From positions 17,920,156 through 17,984,155 of the forward strand of contig NC_135998.1 in NCBI RefSeq assembly GCF_048128805.1: DNA of 64,000 bases, read 5' to 3'. This document shows positions 12,984 through 26,263 of this stretch, one piece after another. Each line of letters begins with the position of its first letter. Within the stretch, counting starts at the first letter, position 1. The stretch comes from Centroberyx gerrardi. Lineage: Eukaryota; Chordata; Actinopteri; Beryciformes; Berycidae. Position numbers and translations under genes: made by a program. The notes under the pieces were generated by a model. The model was not told the origin of the DNA and searched no databases. It worked only from the letters and a program-made list of their open reading frames with translations.

Positions 12984-13961
12984 TGATCCTTGCTGAAAAG
13001 AAAGGACATCAGTTGAATTCCAAAGTGAGGACATCCATCTCATGACTAAGATAGGGGCTAAGCATGATGGCAATTATGCTTATACATACCAAATATTCTC
13101 AATGTATTTGATATACTGTACATAGCCACACCTAAAAAGATGTTTGCATTTTGAGAATAGACAGAACAAACAAACTCAATTGATATGTTATTCCAACTAC
13201 ATCTGGTATTTTAGTTAGCTTTTAATTAGCTTATGCAAATATGACTTATGGTAACACTCTGGCTTGTGCTAGTGTACACATATGAACGGGGCAATATAGG
13301 CTGACAATATAGCTTTGGCAACCAGGTACCTCACCTTGACCTATTTAGACATTTGAGATAGGCTACAGTATCAGAAGAATGCAACCAGGTTGATAATTTG
13401 GTTTCATAATAGAATGTGTGTATACTTTATTTGTTATGTAGCATATGTTTTATGTAAGGCCCGATAGTGCATACAATACTGTATACAAAATAATTATGAA
13501 CAGCTGTGATTAAACAATACCATGACCCAGGGCCCATATTAAAACTGAATAGTCAGATTACTGCAGGCTTGTTTCATTTCAAAGTAGATAAGCCATAGAG
13601 GCAGAGCCTGTACATTCACTGATGTAACTTACAGACAACCTAGTTCATCTGATGTAACCTCATTTCCTTCTATTTGCTCTATTTACATACATATTACACA
13701 GGGCTTATACATTTCTTACTCATTGCAGTGAGTCACTACTATCCATGATAATTACATGCTAGCACATACCCTAAAACAACATTAACATAACGATGAATCT
13801 TGGTCCAAATTATGTCCTGCTGACATGAAAAGAGGCACAAACTTCAAATGTATGAATGTGAAAAGGCCTCCTCAAAAGACTGGCACTTCATTGCACCAAC
13901 TGTATTCATGAATTCACTTGACACATGGCCTATCAGCAGCGGCACAGTAAGGTCTGACTCA

Positions 13962-14096
13962 TGACGTTGACTTGACCAAACGCGTGCAAATCAGCGGCGG
14001 CCAGCATGCCGGAAGAAACCAATGAGCGCGTTCCAACGAGCTGCTGCGCGGCCAATCGCAGGCCTCCACGATGGGGAAGAAATGACGGCTTATATA
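13962..14096 (+). promoter_or_regulatory. hspa5: hspa5 copy 1 stress promoter (CRE-like, ERSEs, TATA)
   Basis: From left to right: TGACGT at 13,962 (ATF/CRE-like); CCAAT-N9-CCAACG at 14,019-14,038 (a near-ERSE); CCAAT-N9-CCACG at 14,052-14,070 (exact ERSE); TATATA at 14,091. This is the classic grp78 promoter order. ERSEs are bound by NF-Y plus ATF6, which is cleaved during ER stress, so strong induction by unfolded protein is expected. Of the three units only this one keeps the exact element. Confidence 0.9.
14052..14070 (+). promoter_or_regulatory. ER-stress response element (ERSE), exact
   Basis: CCAATCGCAGGCCTCCACG fits CCAAT-N9-CCACG at every fixed position and lies 21 bp upstream of the TATA box. 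NF-Y binds CCAAT and ATF6 binds CCACG in this family of promoters. Confidence 0.95.
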
Positions 14097-14119
14097 CGGA
14101 GAGCACCATTCATTTAACA

Positions 14120-14236
14120 TCACTTCAGATCCACAAGTTGAGAATAGGCGAAACAGAGAGACACGTACTGAGATACGAGACTGTTTCAGTTGAGATAGCG
14201 CCAAGGCGGGGGATTCATTGATTGTTTGCTGTTAAG
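14120..14236 (+). other. hspa5: hspa5 copy 1 non-coding exon 1
   Basis: The leader begins about 25-30 bp after the TATA box (start estimated) and ends at TTAAG|GTATGT. It has no ATG. The same exon, well conserved including its 5' splice site, occurs at 21,175-21,281 and 50,075-50,173, which shows that it belongs to the gene. It splices to 14,813 (TTCATAG|GATTTGAGC), 24 bp upstream of the start codon. Confidence 0.8.
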
Positions 14237-14836
14237 GTATGTGCCAAAAATATTAATGAATAGTAAATGCGAACGTAATTTTTGTGGTAAAACGTCAAAA
14301 GTGGTGGACAGCCATCAGGCAGCCGGCTAAGCTAACATTTGACGATAGCATTGTGTTAACCAGAAGATAGTCGTGGTTTTAATTAGCAGGCCAGCCAATA
14401 TGATAGAGAAGAAGTGTGGATATTTGCGATGATCTGTGGTGTGCAGAGTAGCATACTTTAAACGACTAATTATGACAAGAACAGTTCCCTCGCATGGTCT
14501 TGCTAGGCACCGGTAGATGGAAAAACTAGCGGTGTTCATTATCGGACGAGGCAATGGGGCTCCACCCCATCTAACGTTACGTTACCTCTATTCTTCGAAG
14601 CCTTACGACTTTGCCTTTTTCTGTTTATTTAAGGGTTTAAGCGCCTTTCTGAGCCATGCTTTCCATATATCAGCCGGGTTGGGATCCTTACGCATAACAG
14701 AATATGCAAGCAACATTGCTAGCCCGTATTTCCACGTAGCGTTAAGCGAGCACACGTCATGAATGCAACGCCACGTCCTGACATTGTTTTCTGTTCCGCA
14801 ATTTCTTCATAGGATTTGAGCAAAATACAAGCAAAG

Positions 14837-17647
<2,811 letters not shown>

Positions 17648-18075
17648 GCAGGTAGAGGTCAACTCATGTTCTCTCTGTCGCCCCTTGCCTCTCTGGTAGC
17701 GGCACCTAGATGTACATAATGGACAGATTGGACTCAAATGGTGAGAGGAATGGTTGGGAAAGGGTGGCGATAAGCGACCATACTGAATCTTCTGGAAAGA
17801 CTTTTTGAAATAAACTATTTCAATGTGTGTGAGGGTTCTCTTCGCTGTAGGGCGGAGATATTCGTCGGCCCGGATTCGAGGCTTGCTGCTGCTGTTCTCA
17901 GGCAGTCCTGAAAGGGGTTCTGTAGAGGGGAGGGGCTTAATGGGGTGGGTGGGGCTTCTGTGGGTTCAAGGGCTCGACGTGTTCACGGGCAATGTTAAAG
18001 TTATTTATTGAATCTGGTCATTGTAGAAAAGCCTTTCTACTGGAAAGACATTGAAATAAATGTTTGATACAAAAC
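17648..18075 (+). terminator. hspa5: hspa5 copy 1 3' UTR and poly(A) signals
   Basis: AATAAA occurs at 17,809-17,814 and again at 18,055-18,060. The 3' UTR is free of transposons, unlike copies 2 and 3, where a LINE starts about 60 bp after the stop codon. Either signal could be used; the second is conserved in all three units. Confidence 0.7.
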
Positions 18076-18319
18076 TGATTTTGTTTCTCTTATTACATGA
18101 GTTTATATTTCTACAGGGTATGACTTTTGGCAAGACCAATCTAGGTTAAAAAGTTAAATCAAGTGCTCCAGTGTTTGATACAATGGTCTGGGTTAGTTAC
18201 ATTTTTCACTGTTGATTTTGTAGTACATCTAGCTAAATTTAACTTGAAACAAACACAAGCAATTACACTGTAGTACTTATTAAACCCTTTAATACAACAT
18301 GGACATAACTATCCACAAC

Positions 18320-18522
18320 ATCCAGGCACATATGTTATTACAGTCACAATACAATCGCTCTGAATGACTCCCTGAGTGTCCATCCCTCCGAACACAAAGT
18401 AAACTCGGCCCTTGGCTTGGTCTCCTTCTCCATTCCCCTTGGCACACACCTTCCAAGGCAATAAACACAGAGGTTGGGCAGCAAATCCCCTTCAAATTTC
18501 ACCAGGATCCATCGACTTTTGT
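18320..18522 (-). pseudogene. decayed copy of rabepk last exon (unit 1)
   Basis: Sequence matches the last exon of rabepk (57,658-57,429), including the 3' splice site TTGCAG|ACAAAAGTCG. Relative to the real gene there are deletions in the middle and near the PPNRLDHS segment that shift the frame, and the normal TGA stop has become TAT. The other six rabepk coding exons are absent here, so this is a by-product of the hspa5 duplication. Confidence 0.88.
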
Positions 18523-19027
18523 CTGCAAGCAGAGAAGGGATAACATTTTGGGGGCATATTTTGGTGAAGAAATGTTATACTGCATTTTGTTGCAAGATTA
18601 ATTTTCTTCCCCTTTCCTGACCGGGTATAGCCTACCGTTTCCAAGTAACTCTTATACACTACAAGGCATTAAGCATGGTATGCCTCATCATCCCAAACAC
18701 TCTCCATGTATTTGATGCACATAGCCACACCTGAAAAGAAATGGGTTTTCATTTTGAGAATAGACAGAACAAACAAACTCTAATGTTCAGAAAAACACAA
18801 TTGAAATGTTATTCCAACTAAATCTGGTATTTTAATTACATTAGCTGCAAATAAGACATTTATGGTCACACTGGCTTGTGCTAGTGTGACCATATGAACG
18901 GGGCAATATAGGCTGACAATATAGCTTTGGCAACCAGGTACCTCACCTTGACCTATTTAGACATTTGAGATAGGCTACAGTATCAGAAGAATGCAACCAG
19001 GTTGATAATTTGGTTTCATAATGGAAT

Positions 19028-20556
19028 CAGGGGTGTCACCAAGGTTTGAATACATTTGGGGCAGAGCCCAGGTAATGTGGGGCTGAACTGGGGAGGGACA
19101 TGGCATGTATTTTACCTTACAGATCAAACTGAGTAGCATTTGGGGCACTCTACTGCGGTACAAGCCAAGTTACACATCGCTATACAGTTGTTGACTTGAA
19201 TCAAAAATTGAAAAAATGAAAGATCTTATAACATACCTCTGTATTATAATGGAACAGAATTGTTTTACATAATTATTATAATTTGATGGAAGATTACCAA
19301 CACACTGAGCACTAACAGCTGAAAACAAAATAAACAGAAAAGGCTGTAGTGAAGCCATGGGTGGTGCAGTGTCCTGACTGGATCTGGGGTTTGGTTGGTG
19401 TGGCTGCTCTCTGCTGTCTCTCTGACCCTGAGAACATCAATCTCTTGTTGTCCTTCCTATGATATTGATAGAAAAGACAACATTAGGCCTACCTTTAAAA
19501 AATGCAATTCACTTGTTTCATATTATACTGGCATTTTCCCATTTGAAGGTGATCAGACGCGAGTATTACCATTTTCTGCCACTTCCCTCAAAACAGGCTC
19601 AACTTCCTCCTGCTAGAGGAAACATGACATGACAAAAGATCAGCTCTCAAAAATCATCCATTAATATTTATTACACATGTGCTGGATGAATTGATTCTGA
19701 TTGGTTGGAGGGGTGTTGATCAATTTCAGATAAACACATGGCTCTGACATAGTAGTCCTTATGTCTAAATTAATGCACCATGTTGAGACTTTCTTTATGA
19801 ACTGAATATTATTGTGTAGCCTACATTGGGTCCTGTGAAACGCTCATGGAGAGGAGAGGTGCAGAGGAGAGGAAGAGTGCTCCTCAGGAGCACTCTTCAT
19901 GGCATCAACAACAGTTTTCATGGCATAAGCAACAGCTTTAGCAAAACCAGGAATACACGTATTTTAGTTTTATTAACTTTATATTAAATATTCCTTCACT
20001 CTCTATAGCAAACTTTAAATTAGTAGGCTAATTTCAGTTACAAAGATGGATCATGTGAAAATGGCAATTACATGTCTGTCTACAAGTTAAATTCACTTGA
20101 ACACATTGTTTTATCACTCACATTGGGCTGAAAATAAGGCAGAATCTCTAGTTTCTTCTTTCTCGACATTTTCACAACACAACCTGTCAGCTCCGCGGCT
20201 CAGATAGATTAAACTGTCTGTGCCTGTCATTTTCTTGCCTGCTTCCCGGTTGGGTGGAGTTTTCCTCTTTTATGCACTGTGATTGGCCCGAAGATCCAAA
20301 CACCGCCCAGCCGGCAAACTTTGGTAATAAAACGAACTACACCAGTTGTTTAAGCGCCCAAAACAGGTGCAAACACCGGCATTGCGCTGCATTTACTTTT
20401 TTAGAACCGGAATGCACGTTCCGTTGTGAAATTCACTCCCGGAACGCACGGCCCAATGATACCCGGTTAATATAAAACCTCCTTGCTTTCCTCTGTCAAA
20501 AGATTTGGGGCGAGTCAAACAACATTCCCGGCAGCCCGATGCTGGTGACGCCACTG
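19028..20556. mobile_element. hAT element with perfect 8-bp target duplication
   Basis: Begins CAGGGGTGTCACCA and ends with the complement of CAGTGGCGTCACCA, flanked on both sides by AATGGAAT. Eight-base duplications and CAG...CTG ends mark the hAT superfamily. On the minus strand near 20,170 an exon-like start, MSRKKKLEILPYFQPN followed by a GTGAGT donor, resembles a hAT transposase N-terminus; the rest is not open, so the copy is not autonomous. The empty site is visible in unit 1 around 13,410, so the insertion postdates the duplication. Confidence 0.92.
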
Positions 20557-20878
20557 AATGGAATGTGTGTTGTTATGTAGCGTTATGTTTTATGTGAGGC
20601 CCATAGTGTATACAATACTTTATACAACATAATTATGTACAGCTGTGATTAAACAATACCATGACTGAAACAATAGGAGAGGGCCCATATTAAAACGGAA
20701 TATTCAGATTACTCCCATGTTTCATTTCAAAGTAGACAAGCCATAATTGTGAGGCAGTCTACATTTACTGGTGTAACTTACAGACAACCTAGTACTGTTG
20801 CAACACACTGTGAATGGCGTGTCATGTGACCATGTGTATGCGAAAATTGAATGGGCTTTAATTGCTTCTGGAACCGAG

Positions 20879-21150
20879 AAATGGCCACGCCAGAGAAGAA
20901 GAAAAAAAAAAAAGGGGGGGGGGGGGGTTTCCCCCTTTTTTTTTTTTTTTTCTTTTCTTTGATGAAAGAATGATGAAAGAATCCCATGGTGAGTAAGGTG
21001 AGCGGACTGATGGTGAACTTGAAAACCTCCTTTTCCCACTCCTTCCCCCCGGACCCACTTCAATTGGAAAACAGGGACTGAAGAGGACTGCCAGTCCTGA
21101 GCTGTCCCTACAGGAACCATTCTGTTCTGTCTGTTCTAAATGGCCACGCC
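20879..21150 (-). mobile_element. retroposed insert with 13-bp target duplication
   Basis: The 13-mer AAATGGCCACGCC flanks the insert at 20,879-20,891 and 21,138-21,150. Read on the minus strand the insert ends in an A-rich tail, then unusual homopolymer blocks (G5, A3, C about 14, T about 12). This looks like a cDNA inserted by target-primed reverse transcription. The minus-strand body has an open frame starting MVPVGTAQDWQSSSVPVFQL, which I do not recognise. It sits directly upstream of the copy 2 first exon. Confidence 0.65.
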
Positions 21151-21174
21151 CATGTCTTCACGCCTCAACTCTAT

Positions 21175-21281
21175 TCAACAGCACTTCAGATCCACAAGCT
21201 GAGAACAGACGAAACAGAGAGACACGCACGATACGCGACTGACTTCAATTGAGATAGCGCCGTGATTCATTGATTGTTGAG
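21175..21281 (+). other. hspa5 copy 2 non-coding exon 1
   Basis: Matches the first exons of copies 1 and 3 from CTTCAGATCCACAAGCTGAG to the donor TTGAG|GTATGT. Upstream homology ends here: the sequence before it is unrelated to the other two promoters, with no CCAAT-N9-CCACG and no TATA box. The matching intron resumes at about 28,297 (TTTTTGTGGCGAAAGG) after nested LINE insertions and again from about 41,275. Confidence 0.75.
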
Positions 21282-22884
21282 GTATGTGCGAAAATATTTG
21301 TGAATAGAATGTGAACAATATTACACGATTGTATTGTAATGTAGAATGTTTCACTCTGAGTTTCGATAGGTGGGTCAACTGACGCGGGGCGCGCCCTCTA
21401 CCTGTTGCTTTGTTGTGGAAATCTTAAAGGGGCGGGATTTTCACTAAATTAAATCTTACAAAGAGAGATTGAACTGAGCCCCAAAGCAGAACAAGCTCTG
21501 ATCTGGGACATAGGAGATATCAGTCGGTCAGTAGGGCTTTGAATCTTTGTTTCTGGGTTAGATTTGGATTTAGGCTGGGCTGTGGTCAGGCTTTGTTGTG
21601 GCTGAGCACTTCCTGGTTTCACTCTCTGAGTTTCGATAGGTGGGTCTGTTCCACCTGTTGCTTTGCTGTGGAAATCTGAAAGGGGCGGGTTCAGCCGTGG
21701 TGACAAACTATTACTGGGCACAGCTGTGGCATTTCCTAGTATTTAAATACTTAAGCTGCGCTGTAGCGCTGTAGACCTAATTGTGTAAAGACCTTCGAGT
21801 CTACCTGGGCGAGTCCACTGAGCAAGGACACTGATAAATTATTCTTCTCTACTATTTACGCTCTTTGCCTGTCTTCTCACTCACCATGTGCTACCAATAT
21901 ATCCCTGTCATCCAGGGTAACTGAAAAAATCGCATCAGTGACAAAAGACAGCGCAATCCTGAGAACCTCTATTCTCTCAGAAAAGCCTCATCTACGCCCT
22001 CCTGTTTTTCTTTTGGCCTATGGAATTGTCAGTCTGCTGTAAATAAAATTTATCCAAGCACTTGCAAATCTATCCGACATTCAGGTACTAGCCCTGACCG
22101 AAACCTGGATCCGTTCAGAAAACACAGCCACATCGGCTGCACTTTCAGCTGACTCTACTTTCTCCCACACACCTTGTTCCGTTGGGCGTGGAGGTGTTAC
22201 GGGTGCCCTCATTTCCAAAGACTGGAAATTCACTAAGCTTTCTCCTCTAAGCAATAACTCCTCCTTTGAATACCATGCAATCATGGTTACAGCTCCTGTT
22301 AAGCTGTTTGTGGTTGTCATATATCGCCCACCAGGGCTACTGGGGAACTTTGTAGTTGAACTGGACATGCTATTCTCAGCCATTCCTGAAGATGGCACCC
22401 CGCTGATTGTCATGGGGGACACGAATATCCATCTTGTCAAACCCCAAACGGCTGACTTCCTTTCACTTCTGTCCTCATTTGACCTCAAACAGGTTTCCAC
22501 CCCTCCCACATACAAAGCGGGCAATACACTCGATCTGATTGTGACTCGGAACTGCTCCACAGCAAATCTGACTGTCACCTCCTTACATCTGTCAGACCAC
22601 TTCTTTATTCAATTCACGGTTTCCTTACCGGAACATCCTCACGTTCCGCCGCAAATGGTCTCCTTCCGACTAAACCTCCGGTTCCTCACACCGGCTCAGC
22701 TTTCCAATGAGGTCTCGGTTACCTTGCCTCCTCATAACGAATTCTCCTCACTCCACGTCAATGAGGCTACAGACACACTTTACTCAACGCTAGCCTCCTC
22801 TCTAAACAATCTCTGCCCCATCTCATCTAAACCTGCTCGTAACCCCCCCCCTAGTCCATGGCTCACTGATTTTTTTTTTTTTTT

Positions 22885-25800
22885 TTTCTTCGATTTGAGC
22901 TCTCCTGATGTTTTTTGTAATGACCTTTGATGTGATTTTTAAACTGTTGGAATTTTGCAAGGGTACACCAGCTAAAACTAGCGTTGGACAGCCTGTGGCT
23001 GTTGCCAAACGATGTGGTTTGTTTGGTCTTTTGTTTTTATCAACTATGTTAATGATGATCTCATACACCACCCCACAGCTACGGCGTTTACGCAGCTTCG
23101 TAATTACACCTGACAAGGGGTTTTTAACCCGCTGCCAAAAGTTTGGGATTTTAAGAAACAGACCTCGTTACATCCATAGAGGCTCGCGCCGCGGTTTCAA
23201 TGTGGAGTGCGGAAGCAAAACAAACCTGGGCGTCATCATTGGAAACATCGCGAGACTACCCTATACTAGGCGAGATGCAAAATATGGGGCGGATCACAGT
23301 GTATTGCGGAGTTTGCAGAGACTTCCATCCTCAGCTCTGTCTCCTGCCACCATGGAACTTCTTAATACACAATCCCTCACTAATAAATCCCTCCTCATAC
23401 ATGACCACATCTTGGACAAGGGGCTTGATTTCATGTGCCTAACTGAAACCTGGCATAAACCAGGGGACTACTCTGTGCTTAATGAGGCCTGCCCTCCTGG
23501 CTATAGGTACATGGAAAAAGCCCGCAGCTCTGGCCGTGGTGGTGGTTTAGCAATCATACACCGGGCTGAACTGAAACTGTCTCCCCTGCCGATGCCTGAT
23601 CTTTCTTCCATTGAATGCCTTGCTCTAAAATGTAAACCTCCATACTCCATGACAGTGCTTCTCATCTACCGCCCCCCCAAACCAAACTCATCCTTCCTCC
23701 CTGAGATACACGACCTACTTACCTCACTCTGCTCCATGTCAACCAACATTGTCATTGTTGGTGATTTGAATATTCATGTCGACAACCCCTCCTGTCATTT
23801 TGCAGCGGAGTTCCTGAGTCTGATTGAGTGTCTTGGCCTGAAGCAGCATGTTGATGTTCCTACTCACACCAGGGGGCACACACTTGACCTGGTCATCACT
23901 GACTCCGCCCCCATCAATAACCTACAGGTCTATGATCTGGGTGTGTCTGACCACAAGGTGGTCTCAATGGCCTTGACATTCCTGTCGCCCCCTACTAAAC
24001 CTAAGCGTCAAATGTTTTTCCGGAACTGGAAAAGCATTGACCCAGCCATCATGACTATGGACCTCCAGCACATCACCTGCCCAGCCTCTGCATCAGTGGA
24101 TGAAGTAGTGGAACTCTATAATACATCTTTGAGCAGCGTCTTTGATCTCCATGCCCCTGTCAAGACACGTGAGGTCAATTTTTCACGCTCTGCCCCCTGG
24201 TTCACACATGAACTGCGGAAAATAAAAACAGCTGGGCGTGTCCTGGAACGACGCCTCAGACATTCTGGGCTCACTGTCCATAAACTGGCCTTTCGTGAAC
24301 ATCAAAGGGCTTACTCCAAGTCCCTTAAAGATGCTCGGTCACAGTTCTACTCCAACGTAATCAATAACAATCCTGGCAACTCTAAGCATCTTTTTTCCAC
24401 CATAAACCATCTCCTGAAGCCACAATCATCTTCCCCAATCGAGGCTACAGAAGAACGATGTAACAGCTTCATTGACTTTTTCAGAGCCAAGGTCAACAAC
24501 ATCCGTTCTCTGATGTCCAGCTCTTCCTCTCTGCCTCCTCCTGTCATCGACCCCCTGTCTGGGAGCTTGCCGTCTCTCCTCCATTTCGCTGGTGTCCAGC
24601 AGAGCCACATTGAGGAAATCCTCAGGAAAATGAAACCCTGCACTTGTGCCCTGGACCCCATTCCCACAGCTTTGCTCAAGTCATACATCCCCATTCTCAG
24701 CCCCTTGATCACCCAAACGGTCAACCTCTCCCTTCAAACCGGTAGTGTTCCATCTGCTCTCAAGGTTGCTGTCATCCGCCCCCTCCTCAAGAAGCCCACC
24801 CTGGATCCGGAAGTTCTAGCCAACTACAGGCCTATCTCCAACCTCGCTTTCCTGTCCAAGGTGTTGGAGAAGGTGGTTGTTTCTCAGCTCCAGGACCACC
24901 TTAAACACAACAACTTATTTGAGAAATTTCAGTCAGGTTTTCGTTCAGCCCACAGCACTGAAACAGCTCTGCTCAGGGTTACGAATGACCTGCTGATGGC
25001 AGCTGATGCAGGGTCCCCTTCTCTTCTGATTCTCCTTGACCTGAGTGCTGCGTTTGACACTGTGGATCACATTATCCTCCTAGAGCGCCTCCACACCACC
25101 ATTGGACTGTCAGACTCTGCACTTAAGTGGTTTCAGTCCTACCTTTCTGGCAGGACTGAGTATGTCTCATTGGGAGGATGCAGGTCTAGATTGCTCCCTG
25201 TCACCTGTGGTGTTCCGCAAGGGTCAGTTCTCGGCCCCATCCTGTTTACCCTCTACATGCTCCCCCTTGGTCGTGTCATCAGCAGACATGGGATGTCTTT
25301 CCATTGCTATGCTGATGATACCCAGCTGTACATAAAAACTGCCCCAAGCCCTTCTGCAGCCATGTCATGCCTCAGCACCTGCCTTGAGGAGATAAAGGCC
25401 TGGATGAGCAGAAATTTCCTCCAGTTAAACAGCAGCAAAACTGAAGCTCTCCTTGTTGGCACACAGTCATCCCCCATACCTCATCTCACCTTTGACAACC
25501 AGGACATCCCCCTCTCCTCCTCAGTCACTAATCTGGGTGTTAGGTTTGACCCTCACCTGACTTTTCATGACCATATAAAACATCTGTGCAAGACCTCTTT
25601 CTACCATCTCAAAAACATTTCCAAACTCCGCCCCACTCTAACCCTGTCAGATGCAGAGAAGCTTGTCCATGCTTTTATCTCCTCAAGACTGGACTACTGC
25701 AATGCACTCTTCACTGGGATCCCTGGCAGGAGCATCCAGAAGCTCCAGTATATTCAGAACAGCGCTGCCAGGATCCTGATGAGAGTGCGAAAACACGAAC

Positions 25801-26263
25801 ACATAACACCAACTCTGCTTTCATTGCACTGGCTCCCTGTCTCCTTCAGGGTCGACTACAAAGTCCTGCTACTCACCTACAAATGCATTAACAGACATGC
25901 GCCTCCCTACCTACAAGAACTGATCACCCCACAAACCTCCACCCGCACTCTCAGATCTACCAACAGCTTGCTCCTCCGGGCCCCCAGTACCAAGCTCCGC
26001 ACCATGGGGGATCGGGCCTTCTGCTCAGCTGCACCGCGCTTGTGGAACAGCCTTCCTAACCATCTAAGGGCAGCGCAGACCCTGGACTCTTTTAAGACAG
26101 GCCTAAAAACCTTTTTATTCAGGAAGGCTTTTTCGTGTTAACTTTTGTTAGCGATCTCTTTTTTCTTTGTTTTCATTTTTTATGTTTTAACTCTGTAGCA
26201 CTTTGAGATTCACTATGAATGAAAAGTGCTATACAAATAAAATGCATTATTATTTATTATTAT
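22885..26263 (+). mobile_element. inner L2 LINE, near full-length
   Basis: Whole inner element: begins after a T-run at about 22,868-22,887 and ends in AAGTGCTATACAAATAAAAT followed by TTATTATTATTAT repeats, the usual L2 3' end. Host LINE sequence continues immediately at 26,265, so insertion order is clear. Both elements share strand, which suggests the younger one primed on an L2-like target. Confidence 0.85.
22908..26141 (+). CDS. L2-clade LINE ORF2, uninterrupted
   Basis: An open frame of up to 1,077 aa encoding an endonuclease/reverse transcriptase for target-primed retrotransposition. The conserved part starts near MELLNTQSLTNKSLLIHDH (23,352; about 930 aa remain). Endonuclease landmarks: CLTETWH, LIYRPPKPN, VGDLNIHVDN, GVSDHKVVS. 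Reverse transcriptase landmarks: [38 protein letters not shown]. The C-terminus (PRLWNSLPNHLR...FLFRKAF) is complete. The first 150 residues are not recognisable and the true start may be the later Met. No stop or frameshift is present, so it may encode active protein. It interrupts an older LINE on the same strand. Confidence 0.9.
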   Translation: MFFVMTFDVIFKLLEFCKGTPAKTSVGQPVAVAKRCGLFGLLFLSTMLMMISYTTPQLRRLRSFVITPDKGFLTRCQKFGILRNRPRYIHRGSRRGFNVECGSKTNLGVIIGNIARLPYTRRDAKYGADHSVLRSLQRLPSSALSPATMELLNTQSLTNKSLLIHDHILDKGLDFMCLTETWHKPGDYSVLNEACPPGYRYMEKARSSGRGGGLAIIHRAELKLSPLPMPDLSSIECLALKCKPPYSMTVLLIYRPPKPNSSFLPEIHDLLTSLCSMSTNIVIVGDLNIHVDNPSCHFAAEFLSLIECLGLKQHVDVPTHTRGHTLDLVITDSAPINNLQVYDLGVSDHKVVSMALTFLSPPTKPKRQMFFRNWKSIDPAIMTMDLQHITCPASASVDEVVELYNTSLSSVFDLHAPVKTREVNFSRSAPWFTHELRKIKTAGRVLERRLRHSGLTVHKLAFREHQRAYSKSLKDARSQFYSNVINNNPGNSKHLFSTINHLLKPQSSSPIEATEERCNSFIDFFRAKVNNIRSLMSSSSSLPPPVIDPLSGSLPSLLHFAGVQQSHIEEILRKMKPCTCALDPIPTALLKSYIPILSPLITQTVNLSLQTGSVPSALKVAVIRPLLKKPTLDPEVLANYRPISNLAFLSKVLEKVVVSQLQDHLKHNNLFEKFQSGFRSAHSTETALLRVTNDLLMAADAGSPSLLILLDLSAAFDTVDHIILLERLHTTIGLSDSALKWFQSYLSGRTEYVSLGGCRSRLLPVTCGVPQGSVLGPILFTLYMLPLGRVISRHGMSFHCYADDTQLYIKTAPSPSAAMSCLSTCLEEIKAWMSRNFLQLNSSKTEALLVGTQSSPIPHLTFDNQDIPLSSSVTNLGVRFDPHLTFHDHIKHLCKTSFYHLKNISKLRPTLTLSDAEKLVHAFISSRLDYCNALFTGIPGRSIQKLQYIQNSAARILMRVRKHEHITPTLLSLHWLPVSFRVDYKVLLLTYKCINRHAPPYLQELITPQTSTRTLRSTNSLLLRAPSTKLRTMGDRAFCSAAPRLWNSLPNHLRAAQTLDSFKTGLKTFLFRKAFSC

